Counted from the first letter of the stretch, positions 7,009 through 15,939 are shown. The stretch is DNA of 64,000 bases from Pseudomonas trivialis (GCF_001439805.1 NZ_JYLK01000019.1:1-64000); one strand, 5' to 3'. Made by a program: numbers and translations. Notes: generated by a model from the sequence alone, not told the origin.

Positions 7009-7036
7009 ATTATGGATTTTAGTATTGGAAGTTATT

Positions 7037-7456
7037 ATGGATATTGATATAAGAGATGTTGTCGAAGAGCTGAAAAGCGTTCGTATGCCTCTTCCAAATG
7101 CGCAGCGACTTCCTGATGATGCTTTAATTATTTCTTATGAGCGTGAACTTGGTATCTCATTTTCGGATGAGTATAAAGTTTTTGCCAAGGAGGCAAGTGA
7201 TAGTATTTTTAATGGTAAGGATGCGCTTCGATTAACCGTGGACAGACATAGCCCGAGAGAGCTTCTGAACGTTGTTGCGGAGGCTCGAGAGCAAGGAGTC
7301 CCAAAGTCGTGGCTCCCCATTTGCGAGGATAATGGGAACTACTATTGTCTTCTTGAGGATGGCTCTGTCAGTTACTGGGCGCATGATGGGCGCTCCAATG
7401 AAACTTGGCCCAGTCTCGCTAGCTGGATAAAACATGCATGGATAGATGGTAAGTAG
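7037..7456 (+). CDS. SUKH/SMI1-KNR4 family immunity protein (cassette 9)
   Basis: This protein has about 139 residues from ATG 7037 (MDIDIRDVVEELKSV); upstream in-frame codons lack a sensible start. It has the SUKH pattern: YERELGISFSDEYKVFAKEA near the N-terminus and WLPICEDNGNYYCLLEDGSV with WAHDG near the C-terminus. SUKH proteins are common antidotes of nuclease toxins, which fits the LHH toxin just upstream. It is the last gene of the array before an intron-derived fragment. Confidence 0.75.
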   Translation: MDIDIRDVVEELKSVRMPLPNAQRLPDDALIISYERELGISFSDEYKVFAKEASDSIFNGKDALRLTVDRHSPRELLNVVAEAREQGVPKSWLPICEDNGNYYCLLEDGSVSYWAHDGRSNETWPSLASWIKHAWIDGK

Positions 7457-7471
7457 CCTTGATAGGAATAA

Positions 7472-8050
7472 CTCGACCGCGAACTGGAACGGCGAGGCCA
7501 TCGCTTCGTGCGTTATGCCGACGACGCGAACATCTATGTGCGCAGTCAGCGAGCTGGCACGCGGGTGATGGCCGGTGTTGAGCGTTTCCTGAATCAGCGC
7601 CTGAGACTGACGCTGAACCGGGAAAAGAGCCACGTAGCACGGCCTTGGGTCTGCGACTATCTGGGTTATGGGATGAGCTGGCATCAGCAACCGAGGCTGA
7701 GAGTGGCGACGATGAGTCTGGGTCGCTTGCACGACCGGTTAAGAGACCTGATGCGCGGGGCGCGGGGCCACAAGATGGCGAATGTCATCGAACGGATAAA
7801 CCCTGTGCTGCGCGGGTGAGCAGCCTACTTCAAGCTCAGTCAGAGCAAACGGCCACTTGAGGAAATTGACGGCTGGGTGCGGCGCAAACTTCGCTGCGTC
7901 GCCTGACGTCAATGGAAGCGGCCCTCAACGAGGGCACGTAACTTGATGCGCCTGGGGCGTAGCGAAGCTCGCTCCTGCAAATCAGCCTTCAATGGCCGAG
8001 GCTCATGGTGGAACTCGGGAGCATCTCATATGAATCAGGCGCTGCCGAAG
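7472..8050 (+). pseudogene. ltrA: Group II intron reverse transcriptase/maturase fragment
   Basis: The frame reads LDRELERRGHRFVRYADDAN, with the RT active-site RYADD, then IYVRSQRAG, TLNREKS and YLGYGMSWH. It continues through the maturase region to ASHMNQALPK at about 8048. Two TGG-to-TGA type stops interrupt it, at 7817-7819 (ALRG*AAYF) and 7904-7906. The N-terminal RT domains and the final C-terminal part are missing, and no intron RNA ends are evident. It joins the hemagglutinin fragment abruptly near 8051. A related fragment lies at 47297-47651 on the other strand. Confidence 0.85.
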
Positions 8051-8051
8051 C

Positions 8052-9200
8052 AACGAACAGGTCGCCGCGCTGACCCATGACATCGTGTGGCTGGAAGAGC
8101 ACGAAGTGAACGGCGAAAAAGTCCTGGTGCCGGTGCTCTACCTCGCCAACGCCGGCACCCTGCGCGCCAGCAACAACCTCTCGGCCGCCGCCGGCAACGA
8201 CCTGATCAACAGCGGCCGCATCGAAGCAGGCAACCGCCTGGACCTGCTGGCCGGCAACAACCTCGTCAACCAGTCCGGCGGCGTGATCGCCGGGCGGGAT
8301 GTAACGCTGACAGCCGTGAAGGGCGATGTGATCAACGAACGCAGCCGCACCGGGCTGGGCATGGGCGAGGACAACCGCAGCTACTTCGGCGACGCGGCCC
8401 GCGTGGAAGCGGCCAACGACCTGACGATCAAGGCGGGCCGCGATTTCACCAACAGCGGCAGTGTGCTGAAGAGTGGTGCGGATACACTGATTAATGTTGG
8501 GCGGGATATCAATATTGTCGCCACGCAAACCCTCGATTCCGGCGACGGGGGCATGTGGAAACACACCTCCAACACCACGCAAAGCGGTTCAACCGTCAGC
8601 GCCGGCCGCGATGTGCAAATGAACGCCGGGCGCGACCTCAACGCCATTGCCAGCGTGATCGACGCCAAGCGCGATATCGGCCTGTCGGCCCGAGAAGACA
8701 TGAACCTGGCCTCGGCAGCGGACGAGGACCACTCGCTGGCCAAGAGCAAAAAGAAAACCACCCAGGAAGATCACGTCAGCCAGGTCGGCACTGTCGTGAG
8801 CGCCGGGGCGGATATCCGCCTGAGCGCGGGGAATGGGGCGCTGAAATTTCGAGGAAGTGAAATTTTGGGCGGTAGTGACCCGCGAGAATCTATTGTGGCG
8901 TCTCATGGGAAATTAAAATTTTTCTGCGCTTTACGTCTTTCAGAATTATCTATCGGTACTGTAGTTGACGTAATCATTGACGAACGCTGTTCATATATTG
9001 TCGCGACACCCAAAAGTTTTGATATTGAACCCATTCTTGATGTGGGGTGGTCCGGAAGTTTGGCTGAGGATTTTAGTCTTTGTGGTCGTATCTGCGAAGA
9101 GAAGGGATTGCTTTTTAAGCCGGTTGGTGAGTTTGATGATCACGAGTGGGGTTTTGTGTCTATTGGGTCGCCGGAAATCCTGAAAAAATTATTGAGCTGA
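8052..9200 (+). pseudogene. Filamentous hemagglutinin/CdiA fragment fused to an unrelated tail
   Basis: From NEQVAALTHDIVWLEEHEVN the frame carries typical FHA beta-helix repeats (AGNDLINSGRIEAGNRLDLLAGNNLVNQ; DLTIKAGRDFTNSGS; SAGRDVQMNAGRDLNAIASV) for about 265 residues, then SAGNGALKFRGSEI. After about 8880 the sequence changes to a non-repeat tail (SIVASHGKLKFF ... EPILDVGWSGSL) ending at 9200, which looks like part of an immunity-type protein. No secretion domain or signal peptide is present. Base composition also shifts at the joint, from GC-rich repeats to an AT-rich tail. GTG 8085 could start translation. Confidence 0.75.
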
Positions 9201-9339
9201 AAAATCCCAAAATCGAACCAACGAGAAGCTGGTCAGCTAGCTTGGCATGCAGGGCATTCCACGCCGTGCGCTTGGTGTCCCAAGCGCTAACAGCTGCAAC
9301 GCTGGCCAGTGCAGTGCTCTTGTACATGTAGTTGCTCAT
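9160..9339 (-). CDS. Possible small hydrophobic protein
   Basis: A 59-residue frame reads MSNYMYKSTALASVAAVSAW and ends GFPATQ. A well-placed GGAG lies 7 bases before the ATG on the minus strand. A hydrophobic segment (LLVGSILGFFSSIIFSGF) near the C-terminus suggests one membrane helix. It overlaps the end of the hemagglutinin-fusion frame on the other strand by about 40 bases, so its C-terminus may be accidental. No family recognised. Confidence 0.35.
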   Translation of the reverse strand: MSNYMYKSTALASVAAVSAWDTKRTAWNALHAKLADQLLVGSILGFFSSIIFSGFPATQ

Positions 9340-9446
9340 GGTTTTGCTCCGGGAAAGCGCAGCCCTCCGGTTGCCCGCTGCAGCAAGTAGATTGAGCTAG
9401 TGGCGTATTGCAATTATGATCGTGTCCTTCACATGAGAGTAATTTG

Positions 9447-9623
9447 ATGTTTCCACGATATTTTCGCTGGATTTCGATGCTAGGCATCCTTGCGGCAGTT
9501 GTTGTCTTCGTATTTGCTAGCCTGCAAATTTTTACCGGCATGGCGCCGGCGACAGATCTGATTCGACCGATCATCGCAGCGATCGCATTTGGATGGGCTT
9601 TCACGCAGTCCACAAAGGTCTGA
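9447..9623 (+). CDS. Small membrane protein
   Basis: A 58-residue frame reads MFPRYFRWISMLGILAAVVV and continues FVFASLQIFTGMAPATDL, then IIAAIAFGWAFTQSTKV. Two hydrophobic segments (about 9-28 and 43-53) suggest a hairpin inner-membrane protein. The ribosome site is weak (GAGAG). It sits in otherwise remnant-filled DNA between the hemagglutinin fragment and an IS3 remnant. No family recognised. Confidence 0.45.
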   Translation: MFPRYFRWISMLGILAAVVVFVFASLQIFTGMAPATDLIRPIIAAIAFGWAFTQSTKV

Positions 9624-9734
9624 GTCTGGACAAGGCTTCACTTAGATTTGTGCGTTATTCGTCGTCTTCGGCGTTCATCTGGAGCGACTCGGCGAATCCC
9701 GCTTGCCGTAACTTGCGCGCCACGTTTAAGGAAA

Positions 9735-9845
9735 GCACCGCACGATATCAGCCTTTTTTGATGCATCGTTACAACTGGATTCGGCTTCACCAATTCAACG
9801 ATGGGTTGGCGCGGAAAACTTAACGTCGTCTCCGGGATTAGTTGA
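9735..9845 (+). pseudogene. IS3-family transposase OrfB C-terminal remnant
   Basis: The sequence MHRYNWIRLHQFNDGLA is the end of an IS3-type DDE transposase (RYNWxRPHQxNxGLxP pattern). One frameshift downstream the bases read KLNVVSGIS followed by TGA at 9843-9845, the usual IS3 OrfB ending. Catalytic parts are gone. It is the last mobile-element trace before the core genes resume; 9846-9935 shows nothing else. Confidence 0.7.
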
Positions 9846-9941
9846 CCACGACACAACGCACCTTGCCCTCCAGGTGAAATAATTTGAATTCAACGCGCGC
9901 CTTCTAGACAATCTCACTCCTGGTTCGAAAGGAGGCGTGCA

Positions 9942-10421
9942 ATGAAGTTCGAAGGGACTTTCCAATACATCGGCAATCACGGGATCGTGTTCAGCGTCTC
10001 GCAGATCACCCTCACCGACAGCGAACGCGGGCGCCTGCGCGAGCTGCATTTTGGAGAGGCGCAAAACGCGCACTACGAGGTCAACCGTAAGGTCGTCGAG
10101 GTATATGACAAGATGTTGGCCAAGAACCTGCCGTGCCTGATGATGATCGGCATCTCCAAGCCGCTGACGCGGCAGCAGGGCGATGTACTCAACGCTCAAC
10201 GTACCAAGATCGCCAATCTGGCGGCCTCGGCGTTCGCTGGCGCCACCTCTTATGTTGCCTCCCCCTATGTGGGTGCCCCTGTCGGCGCCGGTGTGCGCAT
10301 GTATGTGAATGAAACCCTGCCCACCTATCATGCAGGCGACATACTGGTGAGTATTGAGGCTCAGGTGAATGGCGGCATCGGCCCGCAACGTACCGCCTCG
10401 ACACTGATCATCAAGACCTGA
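9942..10421 (+). CDS. Conserved hypothetical protein
   Basis: This 159-residue soluble protein starts MKFEGTFQYIGNHGIVFSVS, with a strong AAAGGAGG ribosome site. A Gly/Ala-rich stretch (AASAFAGATSYVASPYVGAPVGAGV, about 90-114) sits between beta-like ends. No catalytic motif is apparent. It is followed after 12 bases by a small membrane protein gene, so the two probably form an operon. Function unknown. Confidence 0.65.
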   Translation: MKFEGTFQYIGNHGIVFSVSQITLTDSERGRLRELHFGEAQNAHYEVNRKVVEVYDKMLAKNLPCLMMIGISKPLTRQQGDVLNAQRTKIANLAASAFAGATSYVASPYVGAPVGAGVRMYVNETLPTYHAGDILVSIEAQVNGGIGPQRTASTLIIKT

Positions 10422-10433
10422 CGGAAGAAACCC

Positions 10434-10676
10434 ATGTCTGACATTACCCAATTGGCCGCTGCTCTGGTGCTGTTCTTTCTGCTCGATCGGTTTCTTAAGT
10501 CGTATCCGCTTCGCAAATGGTTAGGGGTACTGCTGGTAGCGATAGGTGCGGCCGGTTGCGTTGCCGCGAGCCAAATCCGCTTGTCTGGATTTGACCTGGG
10601 GTTGCTGTCGATCTTTTCCGTTGCACTGGGGATGGGGTTGTTCCTAAAGCGGCGGCGGTTCGAGCAGATGGGTTGA
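10434..10676 (+). CDS. Small inner-membrane protein
   Basis: This 80-residue protein has three predicted helices (about 5-18, 28-46 and 54-70) and a basic C-terminus (KRRRFEQ). Its start lies 12 bases after the previous gene, with GGAAGAAA upstream, indicating co-transcription. No family recognised. Confidence 0.65.
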   Translation: MSDITQLAAALVLFFLLDRFLKSYPLRKWLGVLLVAIGAAGCVAASQIRLSGFDLGLLSIFSVALGMGLFLKRRRFEQMG

Positions 10677-10763
10677 AGGTGGCAGGTCTTTGCGTGGATT
10701 AGCACTCCACAGCCGGCCATGCGGTGGCGCCGAGGCAGTGGCTGTTTTCCATGGGGCTCCGTT

Positions 10764-11204
10764 CTACTTCTGCACCCACCCCAGCAGCTCGGAGAGCCCC
10801 TCAGGTACTAACTGGGATCCAGCATTGAAGCTTGAGCCAAAACGCCATGTGGCTTGAAACGCTGCCCCATCGCTTTCATGGCCCTCCAGCCAGGGTTTCT
10901 CATAGACTTCTGCGTCGTCGAACCTTGCATCATAGACGAAGACTATTTCATGCCCTGGCTTGCCTGCGTAGGTGAAAATACTTTCCAGCGTGCCAATCAA
11001 TCGAATGTCGCTGATCGAAAGTCCCAGCTCTTCCTTCACTTCACGGGCGATGGCATCCACACCTCTCTCGCCGAACTCAATACCGCCGCCAATGGGGCGA
11101 AAGAGGGTTCGTGCTTCAACAGCGTCGTGGAACTGATTGACCAGTATTTTTCCGTGATGGTGAAAGACACATAGAGCAAGCGCTCGAATACGCGGTTCTG
11201 ACAT
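10764..11204 (-). CDS. Nudix hydrolase
   Basis: This 146-residue protein has a complete Nudix box at residues 40-62 (G40-x5-E46-x7-REVKEELGL), which binds metal and cleaves nucleoside diphosphate-linked substrates. The N-terminal strand RIRALALCVFHHHGKILVNQ and FRPIGGGIEFGE fit small single-domain Nudix proteins. The substrate cannot be predicted. It stands alone, upstream of tRNA-Leu in the same direction. Confidence 0.9.
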   Translation of the reverse strand: MSEPRIRALALCVFHHHGKILVNQFHDAVEARTLFRPIGGGIEFGERGVDAIAREVKEELGLSISDIRLIGTLESIFTYAGKPGHEIVFVYDARFDDAEVYEKPWLEGHESDGAAFQATWRFGSSFNAGSQLVPEGLSELLGWVQK

Positions 11205-11312
11205 GAGAGCAACTACCTAATGTTCGTCCGGCAGCATGCCGCTGGAGGAAAATTACGGAACAAAAAAGACAAGGGCTTGCGCAGGTTTCCCTGGCAAGCC
11301 CTTTGATATCCA

Positions 11313-11399
11313 TGGTGCCCGAACCCGGAATCGAACCGGGACGCCCTTACGAGCGGGGGATTTTAAGTCCCATGCGTCTACCAGTTTCGCCATTCGGGC
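11313..11399 (-). tRNA. tRNA-Leu (anticodon UAA)
   Basis: The minus strand folds as an 87-base class II tRNA. It begins GCCCGAATGGCGAAACTGG, has anticodon loop CTTAAAA in a GGGA/TCCC stem, a long variable arm, a TTCGATTC T-loop and an encoded CCA end. Anticodon TAA reads UUA. The acceptor stem GCCCGAA pairs with TTCGGGC. Confidence 0.95.
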
Positions 11400-11533
11400 G
11401 GTAGCGCGGTGCAGCAGGGTTGGGAATATATAGTCCCGGGCGTTTCGATGCAAGGTCGAAGGAGGCTTTTATCGATCCTCTGCGCGGGCTAAAAACCTTG
11501 GTAGATCAGTTATCTACAGAAAAATCCGACGAT

Positions 11534-12061
11534 TCAATCCATCAACGCCAGCAGGTCTGTATCACCCACATCCTGTCCGGCCTGGCTCAATAACGTTGTG
11601 ACCTGGCCGCGGTGGTGAGTCTGGTGATTGAAAAAGTGCACCAGCAGGCTGAAGAACGGCTTGCTGGCCGCGTCACCCGCCATGGTGTGGTAGCTCAATT
11701 GCTGGTCGAGGTCGCCATCATTCAAGGTGGCGGCCCAGTCGATGATCATCTGGTCCATCCACACGCGTAGGGCGGTGAGTTCCTGCAGGTCGGTGAATGC
11801 CAGTTGTTTCAGATTGGCGGGGGTGGCGAGGGTATTCAAGGGGGTCAGCGCCGAGAACCCGGCCGGATGCGTGGCAAAGCGTTTGAGCCAGACGATGTCG
11901 CCCAGGGCCAGGTGGTTCAAGGTGCCGAAGATCGAGGCAAAGAACGCCTGGCGGTCCCTGCGCAGGGCTTCATCGGTCAGTTGGGCGGCCGCGTGGTAGA
12001 CCTTGCGGTTCATCCACTGGTTGTAGTTCGCCATCAGCGCAATCTGTTCGATCCGGTTCAT
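11534..12061 (-). CDS. DinB/YfiT-type four-helix protein
   Basis: This 175-residue protein begins MNRIEQIALMANYNQWMNRK. Histidines lie at LNHLALGDIVW (about residue 49) and in HFFNHQTHHRGQV (about 142-154), the conserved metal triad of the DinB superfamily. These are metal-binding four-helix bundles, some of them thiol-dependent transferases; the exact reaction is unknown here. It lies 41 bases downstream of a LysE-family exporter and could be co-transcribed with it. Confidence 0.85.
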   Translation of the reverse strand: MNRIEQIALMANYNQWMNRKVYHAAAQLTDEALRRDRQAFFASIFGTLNHLALGDIVWLKRFATHPAGFSALTPLNTLATPANLKQLAFTDLQELTALRVWMDQMIIDWAATLNDGDLDQQLSYHTMAGDAASKPFFSLLVHFFNHQTHHRGQVTTLLSQAGQDVGDTDLLALMD

Positions 12062-12101
12062 GGGTCAGCGTCCATTCAGATAACGATTGGTATACATCGC
12101 G

Positions 12102-12713
12102 TCATATACCCTGCGCCGCGAGCACAGCCAGGTAAATCAGCACCAGCCCGCACATTGCGTAGCTGACGCGCTGCCAGGTGGGCGAAGCGTTCTGGCGCAG
12201 CAGGTTCACCAGTCCCGCCACCAGAAAGCACGACAGCACCGACGCGACCATGAAGCCTGCAAAGAACATCAGGGTCTGCCCGTGGCTGGGTGTGGCGCCG
12301 ACGATGCCGGACAACGCGCTGCCCAGGGCGCCCCAGTAAACGATGTTCTTTGGGTTGGCCAGGGAAATCGCCGCGCCCACCGCCAGCGCACTTTGCCGGG
12401 AGCTGGCGGAGGCGTTATCGGCTGCCGGCAGGTGCCAGGCATCGATCAAGCTGCGCACACCGAGCCAGGCCAGGTACAACGCGCAAACCACGGTCAGCGG
12501 TACGCGGACGGCATCGTGCTGGATCAATAGCGCGATGCCGGTCAGGCCGATAACGGCCCATACCGCGTCGCCCACCAGCGAGCCGACCTGCACCAGCAGC
12601 GCCGGGGTGAAGCCGTGGAGCAGGCCACGGCGCAGGGTTTCTGCCAGAACGGCGCCGGGCGAGAGGCAAAACACGAAGCCGAACACCAGTGCGTATACAA
12701 AGATCGACAGCAT
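12102..12713 (-). CDS. LysE/RhtB-family amino-acid exporter
   Basis: This 203-residue inner-membrane protein has about six hydrophobic helices. The N-terminus MLSIFVYALVFGFVFCLSPG and ISLANPKNIVYWGALGSAL are family signatures. ATG 12713 is preferred over GTG 12719 because AAGGAC then sits 7 bases upstream. LysE/RhtB proteins export amino acids or derivatives by proton antiport; the substrate is not predictable. Confidence 0.85.
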   Translation of the reverse strand: MLSIFVYALVFGFVFCLSPGAVLAETLRRGLLHGFTPALLVQVGSLVGDAVWAVIGLTGIALLIQHDAVRVPLTVVCALYLAWLGVRSLIDAWHLPAADNASASSRQSALAVGAAISLANPKNIVYWGALGSALSGIVGATPSHGQTLMFFAGFMVASVLSCFLVAGLVNLLRQNASPTWQRVSYAMCGLVLIYLAVLAAQGI

Positions 12714-12752
12714 GCCCACGTCCTTTTGACAAAAGCCGAGAGCATAGAGCCG

Positions 12753-14036
12753 TCAGAGACTCAGGCGCAAGGCGAGGGCGGCGAGGGTGATCAACAGCAC
12801 CGGCAGGGTCAGCACGATGCCGACTTTGAAGTAGTAGCCCCAACTGATGGTGATGCCTTTGCGCGCGAGGATATGCAGCCACAGCAGGGTGGCGAGGCTG
12901 CCGATGGGGGTGATTTTGGGGCCGAGGTCGCTGCCGATGACGTTGGCGTAGATCATCGCGTCCTTGACCACGCCCACGGCATGACTGGACTCGATGGACA
13001 GCGCGCCGATCAGCACGGTCGGCAGGTTGTTCATCACCGACGACAGCAGTGCCGTGAGCACCCCGGTGCCCATGGCCGCGCCCCACACGCCGTGGGTGGC
13101 GAAGGTGTCGAGCCACGTCGCCAGGTAGTCGGTCAACCCGGCGTTACGCAGGCCGTAGACCACCAGGTACATGCCCAGGGAAAAGATCACGATCTGCCAC
13201 GGCGCGTCCTTCAATACCTTGCGCGTGGAAATCGTGTGGCCCTTGGCGGCAATCACCAGCAGGAGCACCGCACACACGGCGGAAATCGCACTGATGGGAA
13301 TGCCCAGGGGTTCCAGGGCAAAACAGCCGACCAGAAGAATACCCAGCACCCACCAGCCGGCGCGGAACGTGCCACGGTCACGGATCGCGCTGGCCGGGTC
13401 ATCCAGGTCGGCGGGGTCGTAGGTCTGCGGGATGTCGCGGCGGAAAAACCACAGCAGCACCGCGAGGGTTGCGGCCACGCTGACGAAGTTCACCGGCACC
13501 ATCACGGCGGCATATTCATTGAAGCCGATCTTGAAGTAGTCGGCGGAGACGATGTTGACCAGGTTCGATACCACCAGCGGCAGGCTCGCGGTGTCGGCGA
13601 TAAAGCCGGCGCCCATCACGAACGCCAGGGTCGCCGCCGGCGAAAAGCGCAGGGCCAGCAACATCGACATCACGATTGGGGTGAGGATCAACGCCGCGCC
13701 ATCGTTGGCAAACAGCGCCGACACCAGCGCACCCAGCAGCACCATGTAGGCAAACAACCGCCGGCCGCGCCCACGGCCCCAGCGTGCCACGTGCAGCGCG
13801 GCCCAGGCGAAGAACCCGGCCTCGTCCAGCAGCAGGCTGATCACGATCAACGCAACAAAGGTGCCGGTGGCATTCCAGATGATGTGCCACACCACTGGAA
13901 TATCCGCCAGGCTGATCACGCCAAAGGCCAGGGCCAGGATCGCGCCCATCGTCGCGCTCCAGCCGACCCCGAGGCCCTTGGGCTGCCAGATGACCAGCAC
14001 GATGGTGAAGATAAAAATGCCAATTGCGACAAGCAT
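12753..14036 (-). CDS. arsB: ArsB-type arsenite/antimonite efflux transporter
   Basis: This 427-residue membrane protein, the size of ArsB, has about 12 hydrophobic segments. It contains FANDGAALILTPIVMSML, MNNLPTVLIGALS and NVIGSDLGPKITPIGSLATLLWLH, all ArsB/ArsAB-permease motifs. It starts at MLVAIGIFIF; the frame extends further upstream but without hydrophobic or conserved sequence. No arsR or arsC is adjacent, which is unusual for an arsenic operon and leaves substrate and control open. Confidence 0.85.
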   Translation of the reverse strand: MLVAIGIFIFTIVLVIWQPKGLGVGWSATMGAILALAFGVISLADIPVVWHIIWNATGTFVALIVISLLLDEAGFFAWAALHVARWGRGRGRRLFAYMVLLGALVSALFANDGAALILTPIVMSMLLALRFSPAATLAFVMGAGFIADTASLPLVVSNLVNIVSADYFKIGFNEYAAVMVPVNFVSVAATLAVLLWFFRRDIPQTYDPADLDDPASAIRDRGTFRAGWWVLGILLVGCFALEPLGIPISAISAVCAVLLLVIAAKGHTISTRKVLKDAPWQIVIFSLGMYLVVYGLRNAGLTDYLATWLDTFATHGVWGAAMGTGVLTALLSSVMNNLPTVLIGALSIESSHAVGVVKDAMIYANVIGSDLGPKITPIGSLATLLWLHILARKGITISWGYYFKVGIVLTLPVLLITLAALALRLSL

Positions 14037-14288
14037 GTATGAACGCTCCAGGGGACCAACAGCCAATGCGCAGGCCTGCGGCGGCCTGACGTGCAGAGCA
14101 TGGATCAGTTCGCCGACATAAAGTTCGCCTGCGCCGTCAACCGCCAGCATATTGCCAGATATTTCTGACAAAGCCTGTTGCGATTGATCTGGATCAAACG
14201 GCGGCGGATTGACCACAACTGTTTGAAATTAAAATGAAACATCCATGTCCTACAGTGCCTGCCCATTGCTGAAGAAGGAAAAATCCGC

Positions 14289-14504
14289 GTGACCCGTGCC
14301 ACTCGCAACCTGCGCAAAACCCTCGACGCCGTCGCCGATAACAACGAAACGGCGGCGTACGAGTTGATGCGCGCCGTCGAAAAGCTCGGCGATGAAGTAC
14401 TGCGCCAGCGCCTTCTCAACACCATTCACCGGCTTAACCAGGACGCCTGCGACTTGCGCGCGGCGCGCGATTCGGTGGAGCTGGTATCGGTCAGGCTCGC
14501 TTGA
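14289..14504 (+). CDS. Small helical hypothetical protein
   Basis: This 71-residue charged helical protein starts at GTG with AAGGA 9 bases upstream and reads MTRATRNLRKTLDAVADNNE. There is no signal or membrane segment. It is transcribed away from arsB. No family recognised. Confidence 0.55.
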   Translation: MTRATRNLRKTLDAVADNNETAAYELMRAVEKLGDEVLRQRLLNTIHRLNQDACDLRAARDSVELVSVRLA

Positions 14505-14590
14505 GCAGGATGGTCACAGGCAACGGCCCGATCAGGCGAAAAAAGCCCGCTGCAGTGGTAGAGTCGCCTTTTTTCCAAGGAAGCGATGGC

Positions 14591-14944
14591 ATGCGCAACG
14601 TGGTATTAGGTGCATTGGTAGCGGCAACCCTGACGGGGTGCGCCGGTTCGAAGATGAAAGAGGCGCGCGCGGGCAGCCCTTACAAGACACTGGCGTCGGA
14701 CAAGGCCACGCTGGTGGTTGCTCAATGCATCCAGTACGGCTGGCAGGATGAAAGCGTGTTTGGCGTGGATGCCGGCGGCTTCAAGGAGCCGAGCGGGGCG
14801 GGCGGTTTCACGGTCTACACCACCGGCGGCGATTACTTTGTGGACGTGCAAAGCGCAGGCGCAGGTTCCAGCGTGAAGTATTACGCCGCTGCCGACAGCA
14901 TGCCCGCCAAGCGTCGCTTGGCTGCACTGGCGACCTGCCTGTAA
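14591..14944 (+). CDS. Small outer-membrane-type lipoprotein
   Basis: This 117-residue protein starts MRNVVLGALVAATLTGCAGS, a lipoprotein signal with lipobox LTGC at Cys17. The mature part has GGFTVYTTGGDYFVDVQSAG and resembles small Pseudomonas lipoproteins of unknown role. CCAAGGAAG precedes the start; an in-frame extension to 14501 lacks a signal peptide. Confidence 0.75.
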   Translation: MRNVVLGALVAATLTGCAGSKMKEARAGSPYKTLASDKATLVVAQCIQYGWQDESVFGVDAGGFKEPSGAGGFTVYTTGGDYFVDVQSAGAGSSVKYYAAADSMPAKRRLAALATCL

Positions 14945-15092
14945 TCCTTGCCTCAGCGGTTTTCGGAAATGCCTTGCGGGACAGTTCTGGGGCATTGGCC
15001 TATGATTCACCCGCCCGCTCGACGTAATGGCTCTTTACCGGTACAGGGATGTCGAGGCCTTGACGTCGAGCGGGCCTCGCATTTACCGCTCT

Positions 15093-15797
15093 TCAACGTG
15101 GCATGAAGCTCAACTGCCAGCGCCGTGGAATCTTCAGCGACACCAGCCCCAACACCCCCGCCAGCACGCCGCTGACCCACAATGCGCGCATGCCCATCTG
15201 CTGTTCCAGCAACGCACCGATCACCGCACCGACAAACATGCCCGTCCACGGGATCAATTGCACGCGCCAGCCATTGCGCCGTTCCCCCAGCATCCAGCGA
15301 CCCAGCCCGCGACCAAACCGCGAGAGCGCCCCCGTCACATAGGTGAGCCCCACCGGCAGTCCGTTCACTTCTTCGACGGCCGCGTTGAGCATGCCCATCG
15401 CCACAATCGCCGCCAGCAGCGCGGGCAGCGTATCGGCCAACGGCCAGAGCGCGGCGGCGCAGAGCAGGGCGGCGATGCACAGCAGCAACGGCAATGCCCG
15501 GCGTTTGCCCAGCCGGCTGACGACCACGCCCAGGGCGTTACCCAGAATAAAGGTGGCGACCAGCAGCAACAGGCGCGCAGTCAACCCCAGGTCACCCGCG
15601 CTGATCGCCACTGCCAGGCGAGTGGTATTACCGCTCATGAACGACACAAAGTCGCCGCTGGCCATAAAGCCAATGGCATCGGTCATCCCCGCCAGCACCG
15701 ACAGCCCGGCCACCAGCATCAGGCCCACGCGCCCGCGCCAGAGTCGCCGATGGGCGAGCGCAGCGCTGGCGTACGGTTTGCGGGATGAAGGCAGCAT
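15093..15797 (-). CDS. YoaK/DUF1275-family membrane protein
   Basis: This 234-residue protein has about six membrane helices. After a basic N-terminus come GLSVLAGMTDAIGFMASGDF and VSFMSGNTTRLAVA, the DUF1275 signatures. The family's transport substrate is unknown. It stands alone between a lipoprotein gene and an ABC-F gene. Confidence 0.85.
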   Translation of the reverse strand: MLPSSRKPYASAALAHRRLWRGRVGLMLVAGLSVLAGMTDAIGFMASGDFVSFMSGNTTRLAVAISAGDLGLTARLLLLVATFILGNALGVVVSRLGKRRALPLLLCIAALLCAAALWPLADTLPALLAAIVAMGMLNAAVEEVNGLPVGLTYVTGALSRFGRGLGRWMLGERRNGWRVQLIPWTGMFVGAVIGALLEQQMGMRALWVSGVLAGVLGLVSLKIPRRWQLSFMPR

Positions 15798-15939
15798 GCG
15801 CGCGGCTCCTGGGTGAGATTAATCGGCCATTACCGTAGAACGCTTTGAACGGCGGCGCAATGCGTGGATGGCCGGCATGATCCATCCCAGCCGATCACAC
15901 CCTTGTGGCAAGCCTGCTCACCACAGGGGCGGTTGGGGC

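Noticed and set aside
11313..11399. tRNA-Leu as an integration site of an island
   Set aside because: No integrase next to it and no repeat of the tRNA 3' end was found by eye in the window.
12615..14042. 475-codon plus-strand frame rich in His, Gln and Arg
   Set aside because: It lies opposite the clear arsB gene and has the low-complexity composition of an antisense frame in GC-rich DNA.
14037..14216. N-terminal extension of arsB
   Set aside because: The extra 60 residues are not hydrophobic and precede the standard ArsB start MLVAIGIFIF.
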